A stretch of 64,000 nucleotides of DNA from NCBI RefSeq assembly GCF_012935325.2, contig NZ_JABBYG020000007.1, positions 248,001-312,000 of the forward strand, in the 5' to 3' direction. The DNA comes from Paenibacillus sp. PL91. Lineage in GTDB: Bacteria > Bacillota > Bacilli > Paenibacillales > Paenibacillaceae. The position numbers and the translations under genes were made by a program. The notes beneath the pieces were generated by a model. The model was given only the letters and a program-made list of their open reading frames with translations, was not told the origin of the DNA and ran no database searches. Of the stretch, positions 40,526 to 50,698 are shown one piece after another (the stretch's first letter is position 1; every line of letters starts with the position of its first letter).

Positions 40526-42679
40526 GTGTTTTTACGTTGGCAGCAATGGAATCGACGGGCAAGGTTTGTACTTTGGGTCATCGCAATAATCGGGGTAGCG
40601 GCAGCATTGCCGCTAGGCGCCGTTCGCATGGAGATGGAAAAATCATCAAAGCAAGTGGAATATGTATTTGATTACCGCGACATTATAGAGGTCGCGGAAA
40701 AGCAGGCAAGGCCGCAATCCTTCATGACGGAGAAGCTGGCGATGCTGAAGGAATCCGGCATTACGACGATGGCCGTCTATGAGAGCTCGCTTAAGGAGCT
40801 GCAGCTATCGGGCAGGTTGACTTATTACAGCTCCAGGGATGCAGCGATGCTGCAAGGCAAGTTTGAAGCGCCCGGCCAAAATTTTACTTATATTTTATTT
40901 AATGGTCCCAAAGAAGAAGAGATGATTGGACCGATTTTGCGCAAGGCGTTTGATCTTGCAGAGGCGCCTTACAGCGACTGGTCATTTGGCGGGCGCAACG
41001 GTATTGTTGTTGAAATTCCAATCGCGGATGCGGTAATGAAAACGTTGGATTTTGACCCGATGTCGCTGCAAATGATTCATGATGCAGGTCTTGGCATACT
41101 GCCGCGCTTATCTGACCGCGTTAAGCCGTACGATCAGTCGGCAACGGATGCGCTTCTTGCCACATTAAAGGGTTACGGCGTTAATCGCGTGTTATTTGAT
41201 GGCGATACAGTGAAGGGCGCATCAGATCAGGCGATGGACAACAGCTTGGATAAATTCGGCGAGCTGCTGAATAAATACGATATGGGCGTCGCTGTGATCG
41301 AAAATTTAAAAAAACCGCAAGAAGGCATAAATAAATTAGCATATATTACAAACTATAATGCAGTAAGGTTATATTCCTTGTCTGAACAAGATGGGATGAC
41401 CATGACAACAAGCGCGATTTCCGATCGTTTTCTTTTGGCGGCGAAGGACCGTAATATCCGGATGTTCTTCATCAACGGATTGGTAGAGTCGAGCACCGAG
41501 AAAGCTAAGGTTGTTCATTCTTTGGACAGGCTCGCCGAAGCGATGAGCGCGGAAGATGGCGTTGTTACGAAGCTTTCGAAGGAAGGCTTTACGCCAGGCA
41601 CGCCGAAACCGTTCGATTATGAGCAGCCTTCATGGAATAAACCGGTTCGTGCGGTTGTAGCCGCAGGCGCGGTCGCTCTAATTACATTGCTCGTTGGCGC
41701 GTTTATACCCGGCGTTTACATTCCGGTCTTTGCAATCGGACTTGTCGGAAGCGCGGGCTTGTACAAGCTTAACAGCTCGATTATGGAGCAGGGGCTTGCT
41801 CTAGGTGCGGCAATTGCGGCTCCTACGCTCGCGCTTGTGTGGGTTATGAATCGGATTTACTCCCGTACGGTTGGGGACCGGCGGGTAATTGGCGGACCTG
41901 CGTGGTCCGTGGGGCGCAGTCAGCAAGGACAACAAGGACAAACCACGCATCAGCCAGGTGCTGTATATGAAAATGGAAACCGCATGAAGTGGCTTTTCCC
42001 AGCGTTGTCCACGGGAAGACGCTTTGGACTTGCGTTGAATTGGTTTATTGTAGCGACGTTGATTACGCTTATGGCAGTGCCGATTGTATTCGGGTTATTG
42101 AACAACATCACATACAATCTGAAGCTGGAGCAATTCCGCGGAGTGGGCTTGCTTCATTTGGCACCAATCGCGCTGGTTGCTATATATGTGTTCCTATATA
42201 ACAGTCAGATAACCGTAGGCCGATTGAAGTCATTGCTTTCGAAACCAATCACGTTAACTTGGATTATTTTGGCGGCAGTAATCGGAATCATTGGCTACTA
42301 CTACCTGTCGCGTACAGGCAACAGCGGTCAAGTATCCTCGATAGAGCTTGTGATCCGCCGCTTTTTGGAATCGTCATTTGGCGTTCGGCCGCGCTTCAAG
42401 GAGTTTTTGCTTGCGCATCCTCTATTGCTGCTGGGTCTTTTCTTATCGCTGCGGTACCGCGCGGCATGGCTGCTCATCATTATCGGCTCGATTGGACAGC
42501 TGTCGATGGTTGATACGTTCGCCCATCTTCATACGCCGCTGTACATTTCAATCATTCGAGTGATCCTCGGATTAGGTGCAGGAGCAATTATAGGCTGTAT
42601 ATTGATCGTGGCATGGCAGCTACTGGAAGGGGTATTACGCAAATGGGCACCGGCAATCGTTCGCAAATTCGTCGAATAG
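40526..42679 (+). CDS. DUF5693 polytopic membrane protein
   Basis: This is a 717-aa protein with an N-terminal membrane helix (about residues 12-32), a large extracytoplasmic domain (about 33-375) resembling DUF5693, and eight or nine C-terminal membrane helices. The function is unknown. In related genomes this family typically lies directly before csaB, and here the csaB start lies inside this gene (37-bp overlap), implying coupled translation and a role in secondary wall-polysaccharide synthesis, export or modification; this is an inference. GAACGGAGG stands before the start at 40526. Confidence 0.8.
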   Translation: MFLRWQQWNRRARFVLWVIAIIGVAAALPLGAVRMEMEKSSKQVEYVFDYRDIIEVAEKQARPQSFMTEKLAMLKESGITTMAVYESSLKELQLSGRLTYYSSRDAAMLQGKFEAPGQNFTYILFNGPKEEEMIGPILRKAFDLAEAPYSDWSFGGRNGIVVEIPIADAVMKTLDFDPMSLQMIHDAGLGILPRLSDRVKPYDQSATDALLATLKGYGVNRVLFDGDTVKGASDQAMDNSLDKFGELLNKYDMGVAVIENLKKPQEGINKLAYITNYNAVRLYSLSEQDGMTMTTSAISDRFLLAAKDRNIRMFFINGLVESSTEKAKVVHSLDRLAEAMSAEDGVVTKLSKEGFTPGTPKPFDYEQPSWNKPVRAVVAAGAVALITLLVGAFIPGVYIPVFAIGLVGSAGLYKLNSSIMEQGLALGAAIAAPTLALVWVMNRIYSRTVGDRRVIGGPAWSVGRSQQGQQGQTTHQPGAVYENGNRMKWLFPALSTGRRFGLALNWFIVATLITLMAVPIVFGLLNNITYNLKLEQFRGVGLLHLAPIALVAIYVFLYNSQITVGRLKSLLSKPITLTWIILAAVIGIIGYYYLSRTGNSGQVSSIELVIRRFLESSFGVRPRFKEFLLAHPLLLLGLFLSLRYRAAWLLIIIGSIGQLSMVDTFAHLHTPLYISIIRVILGLGAGAIIGCILIVAWQLLEGVLRKWAPAIVRKFVE

Positions 42680-43821
42680 TAATATCGGGCTATTATGGCT
42701 TCCGCAATAGCGGTGACGAAGCGGTGCTCAGATCGATATTGCTTGCATTGGAGGAAGAAGGAGAGGCGCAGGGCGTTCAGATCGTACCGGTCGTCCTGTC
42801 TGCCGATCCGGCTTGGACAAGCCAAATGTACGGCGTTGAATCCGTGAGGCGGATGCATCCTGCGGATTTATGGAAGGCGCTGCGAGGCAGCGACGGCTTG
42901 ATTAGCGGAGGCGGCAGCCTCCTCCAGGACGCAACAAGCGCGAAGACGATTCCTTATTATACGGGCGTTATGAAGCTGGCGCAGCTGCTTGGCAAGCCTA
43001 CTTTTGCTTATTCGCAAGGCATTGGCCCTGTGAACCGCCGCTGGATGGACCCGCTTATCCGCAGCGTGATGAAGCGCAGCGCATACGTTTCGGTGCGCGA
43101 TGCTGAATCCGCTGCATTGCTTGGACGGATTGGCGTACCGGCAGAGCGGATCGACGTCGTTCCCGATCCGGTCATGGGCTTGCCGCTCCCGGCCGAAGCG
43201 CATAATGACGCTCAGCGCATTTTGCCGGCTGGACAAGCCGCAAGCTCGCTAAACGCGAATGAGCCGCCGGTAATCGGCGTATCGCTGCGCCATTGGCGCA
43301 GCGACGGCGGCGATCTCGCCCGCGCCGCCGAAGCGCTAGTCGCTCTCTCGAAGCGCATGCCTGTGCGGCTGCGCTTCCTGCCGTTCCACACCCCCTCCGA
43401 CACGCAAACGTCGGAGCAGGTGATGGAACGGCTGCGCGGCAGGCTCGGCTCCGGCTCCACCGCCGAGCTGGCCGCGCCCGGCGACGACCCCCAGCAAATG
43501 CTGCTGGCGGTCAGCCGGTGCGACGCTTTGTTCGGCATGCGCCTCCATGCGCTTATCTATGCAGCAGGCCAAATGGTTCCGATGCTTGGCCTTTCCTACG
43601 ACCCCAAAATCGATCAGTTCCTTAATCGATTAGGGCTAAGTGCGATCGGCTCGACGGAAACGCTCGATGCCGAAGCGTTTGCAGATGCGGCGTGCTCGCT
43701 TCTGGAGGATAAGGCTGGCTGGCAAGCAAAGCACAAGCCAGCCATCGACCTTTTAAAACAACAATCGCAAAAACCGGCGCAACAAATCGTACATTTGTTG
43801 CGTCATAACATATCGAGGTGA
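42643..43821 (+). CDS. csaB: Polysaccharide pyruvyl transferase CsaB
   Basis: CsaB adds a pyruvate ketal to ManNAc in the secondary cell-wall polysaccharide, creating the ligand for SLH domains. The 392-aa product has the family start RRIVISGYYGFRNSGDEAVL and the GGGSLLQD, YSQGIGPV and FGMRLHALIYA motifs. ATG 42643 is chosen because GGAAGGGG lies upstream; an in-frame ATG at 42613 would add 10 residues. The gene overlaps the DUF5693 gene and is followed by tagA after 7 bp. Between about 43190 and 43560 the base composition becomes extremely GC-rich. Confidence 0.95.
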   Translation: MGTGNRSQIRRIVISGYYGFRNSGDEAVLRSILLALEEEGEAQGVQIVPVVLSADPAWTSQMYGVESVRRMHPADLWKALRGSDGLISGGGSLLQDATSAKTIPYYTGVMKLAQLLGKPTFAYSQGIGPVNRRWMDPLIRSVMKRSAYVSVRDAESAALLGRIGVPAERIDVVPDPVMGLPLPAEAHNDAQRILPAGQAASSLNANEPPVIGVSLRHWRSDGGDLARAAEALVALSKRMPVRLRFLPFHTPSDTQTSEQVMERLRGRLGSGSTAELAAPGDDPQQMLLAVSRCDALFGMRLHALIYAAGQMVPMLGLSYDPKIDQFLNRLGLSAIGSTETLDAEAFADAACSLLEDKAGWQAKHKPAIDLLKQQSQKPAQQIVHLLRHNISR

Positions 43822-43828
43822 GCTCCTC

Positions 43829-44590
43829 TTGTCGAAACAAATACCGACAGTGCCGATTTACGGCATTCCGTTCTCAAAGGCCAGCATGGATGAGACGGTT
43901 AATTATTTAACAGAAGCTATCGAAAAGAGAAAAGTGACCCATGTCATTACCGCTAATCCGATCATGATCATGTCTGCGGTCGAGGATTCGCATTACAGTG
44001 CGATGATCCGCCGCGCGGATCTTATTGTGCCTGACGGCGCGGGTGTTGTATGGGCTGCCAAGCATGTGGGCAATCCAGTAGCAGAGCGTGTGACGGGATT
44101 TGATCTGATGCACCGGCTCTTCCAGCAGGGAGAATCGCGCAAATGGAAGGCCTATCTGCTCGGCACCTCGCAGGAGATCATTGAAGCGGCAGCCGAGAAG
44201 CTGCATCTGCAGTATCCGCAGGTGCGGATCGTTGGCTATCGGAACGGATTTTTTGGACCGGAGCAGGACGAGGAAGTGGTTGAAGCGATTCGCGAGGCAG
44301 CGCCGGACCTATTGTTCGTGGCGCGAGGAGCGGATACGCAGGAGCCTTGGATCGTTAAATTTAAGAAAAAGCTAGACGTGCCTCTTATTATGGGCGTTGG
44401 CGGAAGCTTTGACGTTGTTTCAGGCAAGCTGAAACGAGCTCCTGTCATTTTTCAAAAGCTTCGCCTGGAATGGTTTTATCGCTTGCTTCAAGAGCCGAAA
44501 AGGTACAAAAGAATGCTCGTTTTGCCGAAATTCGTAGTGAAAGTGCTTCGCGACAAAGAAAACGTAACAAAACCTAGGCCTACACCGTGA
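43829..44590 (+). CDS. tagA: WecG/TagA/CpsF glycosyltransferase
   Basis: This is a 253-aa membrane-associated glycosyltransferase of the GT26 family. It adds the second sugar, typically ManNAc, to undecaprenyl-PP-GlcNAc. The TANPIMIM segment, VPDGAGVVWAAK with the likely catalytic Asp, and ARGADTQEPWI are visible, and the C-terminal amphipathic tail (FYRLLQEPKRYKRM) serves for membrane binding. It starts at TTG 43829 with GAGGTGA 7 nt upstream. Between csaB and tagO it most likely builds the linkage unit of the wall polysaccharide; a teichoic acid role is the alternative. Confidence 0.93.
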   Translation: MSKQIPTVPIYGIPFSKASMDETVNYLTEAIEKRKVTHVITANPIMIMSAVEDSHYSAMIRRADLIVPDGAGVVWAAKHVGNPVAERVTGFDLMHRLFQQGESRKWKAYLLGTSQEIIEAAAEKLHLQYPQVRIVGYRNGFFGPEQDEEVVEAIREAAPDLLFVARGADTQEPWIVKFKKKLDVPLIMGVGGSFDVVSGKLKRAPVIFQKLRLEWFYRLLQEPKRYKRMLVLPKFVVKVLRDKENVTKPRPTP

Positions 44591-44653
44591 AAATCTCGTT
44601 AAAACCATGAAAATTGGGTGAAAACGGAGTTGGAGTTTCTTTTTCAATCGGAG

Positions 44654-44659
44654 TATAAT
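44654..44659 (+). promoter_or_regulatory. -10 box of a tagO promoter
   Basis: A perfect TATAAT lies at 44654-44659. The -35 is weak (TTGGAG at 44630-44635, 18-bp spacer). It would start a separate transcript for tagO with a leader of about 30 nt. Confidence 0.5.
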
Positions 44660-44693
44660 TCACTTCGGTAGAGAAAAAAGGGGAGTTGCACAC

Positions 44694-45836
44694 ATGCCAG
44701 TTGGCTTGCTGTATTCAATTGGGTTCATAATCGCTTTAGTGCTTGCCATTGCGATGACGCCGCTAGTAAAGAAATTTGCATTCAAAGTAGGCGCAATAGA
44801 CAAACCAAACCACCGCAAGGTACATACGCGCATTATGCCGCGTCTTGGCGGTCTAGCTATTTATATTGCATTTGTGGGCGCATTTTTTATTCTGTCGCCA
44901 TTTATACCAGACGGCTTGCTCCGTCCTCAAGATTCCAATATGATCAATGCGCTGCTGGTTGGCGGTACGATGATTATTATTTTAGGAGCCTTCGATGACC
45001 GCTTCGAGCTGTCGGCAAAGGTTAAGCTCCTAGGCCAAATCGCAGCGGCATGCGTTGTCGTATTCGGCTTTGATGTAAAGATCGACCTGCTGAACATTCC
45101 GTTCGGCGAAACGATGCAGCCGATTGCCGGCTGGATCAGCATTCCGCTTACGATTCTATGGATCGTTGGAGTAACGAATGCGATTAACTTGATCGACGGT
45201 TTGGATGGGCTTGCTGCCGGTGTGTCCGGTATTGCAATCGCGACGATCGTTGTGATGGCATCGCTGATGGGCTTTCAACCGGTCATCCTGCTAAGCACGC
45301 TGCTGCTTGGAGGAATCGTAGGATTTCTCGTGTTCAATTTTCATCCTGCAAAAATATTTATGGGTGACTCAGGCTCGCTGTTTCTCGGCTTCAGCTTAGC
45401 AACGCTTTCGATGCTTGGCTTCAAACAAGTTACGATCGTATCATTCGTAACGCCGCTGCTTATCATCGGCGTGCCGCTTTCAGATACCTTCTTCGCAATC
45501 GTTCGCCGCTGGGTGAACAAGCGTCCGATTTTCGCGCCAGACAAAGGCCATTTGCATCACAGGCTGCGCGACCTCGGCTTTAGCCACCGCCGCACCGTAT
45601 TGATCATTTGGGGTGTGGCAGCAATATTCGGCGCATTAGCTATCGTGCAATCAGCTGTCGTGCAATCGAGCGCTGCGAACTGGATTACCTTCGCCGTTAT
45701 TTGCTTGCTGATGTTCTTCCTGCAAATCGGTGCAGAGGTAACAGGTATCGTAGACAAAACGCGCAGGCCGCTAATTAACTTCTTAAACCGGATGAGGCTT
45801 AGGCTCAAGGTTGACGCCGAATCCCGTTCGAAATAA
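44694..45836 (+). CDS. tagO: Undecaprenyl-phosphate GlcNAc-1-phosphate transferase TagO/WecA
   Basis: TagO starts lipid-linked polysaccharide synthesis by moving GlcNAc-1-phosphate onto undecaprenyl phosphate. The 380-aa protein has about 11 membrane helices. It carries the polyprenyl-phosphate transferase motifs: GAFDDRFEL with the Asp pair, NLIDGLDGLAAG, FMGDSGSLFLGF and the His loop DKGHLHHRL. ATG 44694 has AAGGGGAG upstream. It supplies the substrate for TagA, and with CsaB completes the core of wall-polysaccharide anchoring. A strong terminator follows. Confidence 0.95.
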   Translation: MPVGLLYSIGFIIALVLAIAMTPLVKKFAFKVGAIDKPNHRKVHTRIMPRLGGLAIYIAFVGAFFILSPFIPDGLLRPQDSNMINALLVGGTMIIILGAFDDRFELSAKVKLLGQIAAACVVVFGFDVKIDLLNIPFGETMQPIAGWISIPLTILWIVGVTNAINLIDGLDGLAAGVSGIAIATIVVMASLMGFQPVILLSTLLLGGIVGFLVFNFHPAKIFMGDSGSLFLGFSLATLSMLGFKQVTIVSFVTPLLIIGVPLSDTFFAIVRRWVNKRPIFAPDKGHLHHRLRDLGFSHRRTVLIIWGVAAIFGALAIVQSAVVQSSAANWITFAVICLLMFFLQIGAEVTGIVDKTRRPLINFLNRMRLRLKVDAESRSK

Positions 45837-45840
45837 ACAA

Positions 45841-45880
45841 GAGCTCTGATTCCCGCAAGGGATTCAGGGCTCTTTTTTTT
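45841..45880 (+). terminator. Rho-independent terminator after tagO
   Basis: GAGCTCTGATTCCC (45841-45854) pairs with GGGATTCAGGGCTC (45859-45872), loop GCAA, followed by eight T residues. Confidence 0.9.
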
Positions 45881-46097
45881 GTGTTAAATTGCTCATTTCA
45901 CTAAAAAAATGGAAGCCAAAAACCGATAACAACAATACAGAACTTTTCTGCGGTCAGCGTGACTAACTGCAATGATCAAAAAGCTGACTAAGGAGGAAAA
46001 GGGAGGAAGGTTTATTCGGAAGCAAGCTGCACAGTCGCCAGTCCATCTCATATTCTAACACCCATGCTTGTCATATACATAAAGGAGGAACATTGTT

Positions 46098-49000
46098 TTG
46101 AAAAGATTACTTTCATTAGCGCTTACGTTGGCATTGTTAATTACATTGTTGCCGCCGTTCGGCCTTTCACAACCAGCCTCGGCAGCAGGCTCATATTTCT
46201 TATTTTCTAATGAAAATGCATCGGCAGGAAGCGCGCGTATTGTTTCCAGCCAATCTGTAAGGCTTGAGGGAACGATTAACGGAGTAGTCGGTAATTCGAT
46301 TAGTTATAATGTAAAACAAATTACGTTGAACGGCTCCATAGAAAACGAAGTGAATACGACCGAAGAGATCACTACAGGCATTTCTACATCAGCTGGTGAC
46401 AACAGCATTGTAGTCTCTAACCTTACTCTTTTTCCTGGTTTGAACAAAATTACTTTCAAAGGGATAGCTGGTACTTCAACAGTCAGCGAATCCATCTATA
46501 TTGAATACCGCAACAGTCCAATGCTATATGATCTAAAGGCTACATTTGAGAATAAAGACTATGCTATGCCGGAAGATCAGCCGACGATGCTATACTCGAC
46601 AGCTCCTGTCGTACAGCAAAACGGTGAAATTGTTATTTCGGGTAAAGCGCCAAATGCACAGAAAATAACGATCGTTATAAACGGCAGAAGCTACGATTTT
46701 AATGTATCGAATTCAACAAGCGACAGTAGGTTCAGCACCTCTTTGCTTAGCATCGATAAGGGGATCAATACAATTGTGCTGAAGGTGCACAATAACGGGC
46801 AAATCGTGGAGACAACACGCGAGGTAGCTTTTTATAACGGCGAAGTTACTTTTTACGATCTGAAGATGTCATCGGTAGCGCCAGCAACACCTAAGTCAGC
46901 TGCTATAGAACCGAATATGAACTTTTCGACAGACTCGGTTGCTGCAAATACTTTAGAAGTATCAGGTAAAGTAATCTTGCCGCTTCCATTACATGATCTA
47001 ACGAATAGTACTAATCCTTCAGCAGTGGTTACTGTTGATCAAACTAATCTAGCAAAATTATTAAGCTTAGAGCTGAAGAAGGGTGCAGCAGCCGCAGTCC
47101 CAATCCCTGTAATTACAAGTTCCGTTACATTCTCACCTGCAACAATAGACAGCACCACTAAATTTATCACGGTAGCCTATAAATTTAATTTGCCAGCACT
47201 TGCTTTTGACGAATCCAATCAGCTTCGATTGGTTGCGCCTAACGGATTAGTGTTCCAAAGCTCGGATTGGACACCTTTTGTTGTACGTAACAGCAACATT
47301 TCCTATATTTACGATATCAATTATTTGTCGGGCTATGATTCATCCATGAACACGACAACGCCTAATGCTGGCCGCCTTCAAGGATTGCAAGGAACAGACA
47401 TTCCAAGCGACGGCGTAAATGTGTATTCCATGCCTATGGGTGTAGAGGTTTTGGTAGGCAACTATGCAAGTCTCGGTACAAACCTTACGAATTTGCTAGA
47501 AATAAACGGTAAACTTCAAGCGGCTGCAGATTCAGGCTTCACGCAAATCAATCATACCGAGATTGTTTATCGCACCGTTAATAATCAATTGACGCCTTTT
47601 TTACGCTTATTCGTTGAAATCAATAAACTGCCTACATCGGGAACAAATCCCATTACTTTCAAGTTAAATGCAGGTTCAAATGGCTCAAGTGAAGTGAAAA
47701 CAATCATAGCAAAACTATTGTACGGACCTTATGTGAAATTCAACACGCTTGTTGAAGGGATGAAGGTCGAGTACGATTCGGTAAGAGATACAGATCCGCT
47801 AATTTTATTAAATAAGCTTGGCCTCTTTAACGGTCAGTTATTTAATGTAGCCAATGAGGCAGAAGTCGTTTATGGAACTGCCGGACAAACAGTATTCCTT
47901 TACATTAATAACGTCGAAATTCCTTTGGAAAAAAACACAACAAATACAACGTTTAAACCTAAAGGGACTGCCACTTCTATATTCAGCATTCTGAACAAAG
48001 CGGGGGAGAACACCGTAAAGTTTGTTTTCCGCACAACAAAGAACAACTATGAAAATACGTTTAAATTTAGCGTTGTACCTACGAATTTGCCTGTTATCCC
48101 GGCTCCTAATACAGACGGTGTCTACCCTTACAGCTATAATTTGTCGCAGCCGCTTCCTAACGATGCTAATTTCCCGAAACAGGGCAGCATCTACACGACA
48201 AAAGAAGCTCAGTTGAAGGTCCATGGCACATTTGATTTCGTTGATCTTGGGGGAGAAGGCTCATTTGTTACGGGTCATACAAATTTGGTGGGCAAAGACC
48301 AATATATTGTCCGCATCTCATCGCCAAACTGGAGCAGCGATATTAAATGGGATCTTACGAAGGAGTTTACAGCTACAAAGAAAGGCGTGCCGTTGACTGG
48401 AGTGGCTCCAATCAATGCCGGACAAACTGTATCTACACCAGATGCTCAAATTGATTTCTATTATGATGTAGAGAAACAATATTTCTACTTCAATATTGCA
48501 AGGCAAAAGATGCCGGAAGATGGAAGCTCTCAGGTCTATGTGATGACGGTCTTCAATAGCGGAGAGGCAGGCCCGCGGGCAGCCTACCGAATGGAGATCG
48601 ATGCGACATCGATTCCTTTCTCGATCTTGGCACCGCTAGTTGAGAAACGCACGACGAACAAAAATTTTGTCGAAGTTATCATTTCGTCACCTGGCGCTGA
48701 TTCGCTAACAGTTGGTAAAGAAGTTGCCAAGAAAGTGAAATTCATCGATTACAATCAAAGCACGCCAGTAATGATTGATGCATTTAGCGTTACCGTTAAG
48801 GATCTCAAGCCGAACAAGGAAAATGACATTAAATTTACCATTACGCGCGGCGAGGATAAAATTAACGACTCCTTTGAAATGGTGTACCAGCCGGCAAATA
48901 TACCAGGCGCTCAATTTTTGCAAACGATGCAAAGCTCGCACAAGGTATTTGACGGAAAACTTGTCCTAGCATTCGCGAAGAACAGCAAGTTGGTTCGTCC

Positions 49001-50207
49001 ATCTTATAACTCTTCAACGGATTTTTCAGGACAAGTATATAGCGGAAATGATATTTTGTTTGCTATCGCAAGCCCTAATGATGGAATTGTCGATCGTCAT
49101 GAATTTGAAAGCCAGCCGCCTAACTATTCATCAAATAGCTTGGCTGAAGGCAATCTGCATATTGGGTTTCGGTTCCAGGATCAAGCTAGACAATTCATAA
49201 AGGCAAGTCCGTTGTTCTGGATAGATGGAGGTCAAGCCGACAATCCAGATCCAACCTCTCCAGCGTTTGATCCCGTGACGACAGGAACAGATCCGTTCCC
49301 GTTTCCGAACGTTGTTGGCAAGCCATCCGACAGTTTTGCTAAACGCTGGAATAAATTTGGTCTTGAGCTTGCTCCAACAGCGCCAGGCAAACTTACATTG
49401 TCCTACGACAGTACGGTATCGCAAAGCGCTGGAACAACAATTACGGTATTCCGGTTTGATCCTTACAATAGCACTTGGGAAAATATTGGCGGTGTCGTAG
49501 ATGATAAGAAACATACGGTGACCGTACCTTTTACAAAATTCGGGTATTATGTTGCGGTTAAGCTTACTCGCGGTTATAACGACATTAACGACCACCCTTA
49601 TGCGCGTGAGGCTATGGAAGCCATCTATTCTAAGGGCGTTATGAATGCAGTTGATCCAATTGGTTTCTTTGGTGCAGATCGCTACGTAACTCGTGGTGAA
49701 TTCACCCGCATGATCATTCGTGCGCTAGACATTCCACTGAATTACGGCGGTTCCATGCATTTCTCTTATTTCCCAGAGACGATTACAAACGCAAACAATG
49801 CAAATGCCATTTATGACTATCGTTATATCGAGACAGCAGCACGTGCAGGCTTTGTACGAGGTACAAGACCAGGCTTCTTCGATGAAGATGTAGAACTTTC
49901 TCGCCAAGACGCCTCGGTTGTATTAGCAAGAGCCTTGAACCTGAAGATGGAGACGGACGCGAAAAAAGCAAAGTTGGCACTTGATAAGGCATTCAAGGAT
50001 TCAGGCAGCTTTGACTATTATTCGATACCATCCGTTTTGGCGATTCAGAAAAAAGGCTTTATCCAAGGCTCATTAATTGATTCTAATAATCCAAAATCTG
50101 GTTCCGTGTTTGAGCCAAAAGCAAAGCTATTACGCAGCGATGCCGCCATAATAATGGCTAGAGTAATGACTGATTTGAAGAAATTGCCTAAGATTTATAG
50201 CAAATAA
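46098..50207 (+). CDS. Large surface protein with three C-terminal SLH domains
   Basis: This is a 1369-aa secreted protein. The signal peptide is residues 1 to about 30 (cleavage likely after QPASA). Most of the length (about 30-1165) looks like repeated beta-sandwich domains without a recognised catalytic site. Three SLH domains occupy about residues 1166-1369: DINDHPYAREAMEAIYSKGV, then the block ending SRQDASVVLARAL, then KDSGSFDYYSIPSVLAIQKK. They are somewhat degenerate but keep spacing. It should bind pyruvylated wall polysaccharide made by the neighbouring tagO-tagA-csaB. It starts at TTG 46098 with a strong AAAGGAGG. It could be an S-layer component or an accessory wall protein. Confidence 0.87.
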   Translation: MKRLLSLALTLALLITLLPPFGLSQPASAAGSYFLFSNENASAGSARIVSSQSVRLEGTINGVVGNSISYNVKQITLNGSIENEVNTTEEITTGISTSAGDNSIVVSNLTLFPGLNKITFKGIAGTSTVSESIYIEYRNSPMLYDLKATFENKDYAMPEDQPTMLYSTAPVVQQNGEIVISGKAPNAQKITIVINGRSYDFNVSNSTSDSRFSTSLLSIDKGINTIVLKVHNNGQIVETTREVAFYNGEVTFYDLKMSSVAPATPKSAAIEPNMNFSTDSVAANTLEVSGKVILPLPLHDLTNSTNPSAVVTVDQTNLAKLLSLELKKGAAAAVPIPVITSSVTFSPATIDSTTKFITVAYKFNLPALAFDESNQLRLVAPNGLVFQSSDWTPFVVRNSNISYIYDINYLSGYDSSMNTTTPNAGRLQGLQGTDIPSDGVNVYSMPMGVEVLVGNYASLGTNLTNLLEINGKLQAAADSGFTQINHTEIVYRTVNNQLTPFLRLFVEINKLPTSGTNPITFKLNAGSNGSSEVKTIIAKLLYGPYVKFNTLVEGMKVEYDSVRDTDPLILLNKLGLFNGQLFNVANEAEVVYGTAGQTVFLYINNVEIPLEKNTTNTTFKPKGTATSIFSILNKAGENTVKFVFRTTKNNYENTFKFSVVPTNLPVIPAPNTDGVYPYSYNLSQPLPNDANFPKQGSIYTTKEAQLKVHGTFDFVDLGGEGSFVTGHTNLVGKDQYIVRISSPNWSSDIKWDLTKEFTATKKGVPLTGVAPINAGQTVSTPDAQIDFYYDVEKQYFYFNIARQKMPEDGSSQVYVMTVFNSGEAGPRAAYRMEIDATSIPFSILAPLVEKRTTNKNFVEVIISSPGADSLTVGKEVAKKVKFIDYNQSTPVMIDAFSVTVKDLKPNKENDIKFTITRGEDKINDSFEMVYQPANIPGAQFLQTMQSSHKVFDGKLVLAFAKNSKLVRPSYNSSTDFSGQVYSGNDILFAIASPNDGIVDRHEFESQPPNYSSNSLAEGNLHIGFRFQDQARQFIKASPLFWIDGGQADNPDPTSPAFDPVTTGTDPFPFPNVVGKPSDSFAKRWNKFGLELAPTAPGKLTLSYDSTVSQSAGTTITVFRFDPYNSTWENIGGVVDDKKHTVTVPFTKFGYYVAVKLTRGYNDINDHPYAREAMEAIYSKGVMNAVDPIGFFGADRYVTRGEFTRMIIRALDIPLNYGGSMHFSYFPETITNANNANAIYDYRYIETAARAGFVRGTRPGFFDEDVELSRQDASVVLARALNLKMETDAKKAKLALDKAFKDSGSFDYYSIPSVLAIQKKGFIQGSLIDSNNPKSGSVFEPKAKLLRSDAAIIMARVMTDLKKLPKIYSK

Positions 50208-50212
50208 GAAGC

Positions 50213-50246
50213 AAAAACAGGCCGGCACACGAGTCGGTCTGTTTTT
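50213..50246 (+). terminator. Rho-independent terminator
   Basis: AAAAACAGGCCG (50213-50224) pairs with CGGTCTGTTTTT (50235-50246), with one G-U pair. It ends the 1369-aa gene. Confidence 0.88.
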
Positions 50247-50698
50247 GTGTCAATAAAAAAAGTGAAACATTATCCATGGAAAATGTTTTGCATCGACGAG
50301 CTCTATGAATACAAGCTATACTAGCAAAGTACTAAACAGAGTACGCGCACGCGAATACATAAGGTGAGAAAAAGCACGAATGAAAAAAATAAAAAGTTTT
50401 TTTCGGAACATCGCAACTTTTTACTCCCACATGCGTTTAAATACATGAAGTTGAAACAAACGCATGATTTGATGCGCAGGACCTACTCTCGTTGGTAGCC
50501 ATTTGGAATGAATTCTCAACTTCCTCTTTACGGTATGACGTGCCCATTGTATAATATTAAAGTGGTGCCGCTACTCTAGCAATTTTCTAGCCTTTTTTAC
50601 AAGTTTCTACGACATGATTTTACAAATGGGTTTATCATGATCGTGGACATCATTTATATCAAATCTATGCTCAACTCTGGAAAGGGGGTGAATCAGCT
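50247..50698 (+). promoter_or_regulatory. Long promoter and leader region of the S-layer gene
   Basis: About 450 bp without a gene. Two promoter candidates are seen: TCGACG (50293-50298) with TATACT (50317-50322), and TTTACG (50527-50532) with TATAAT (50550-50555) at 17 bp. A perfect 9-bp inverted repeat CATGCGTTT/AAACGCATG lies between them (50430-50438, 50458-50466). A near-perfect ribosome site AAAGGGGGTGA ends at about 50692. Multiple promoters and long leaders are usual for S-layer genes. Confidence 0.6.
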
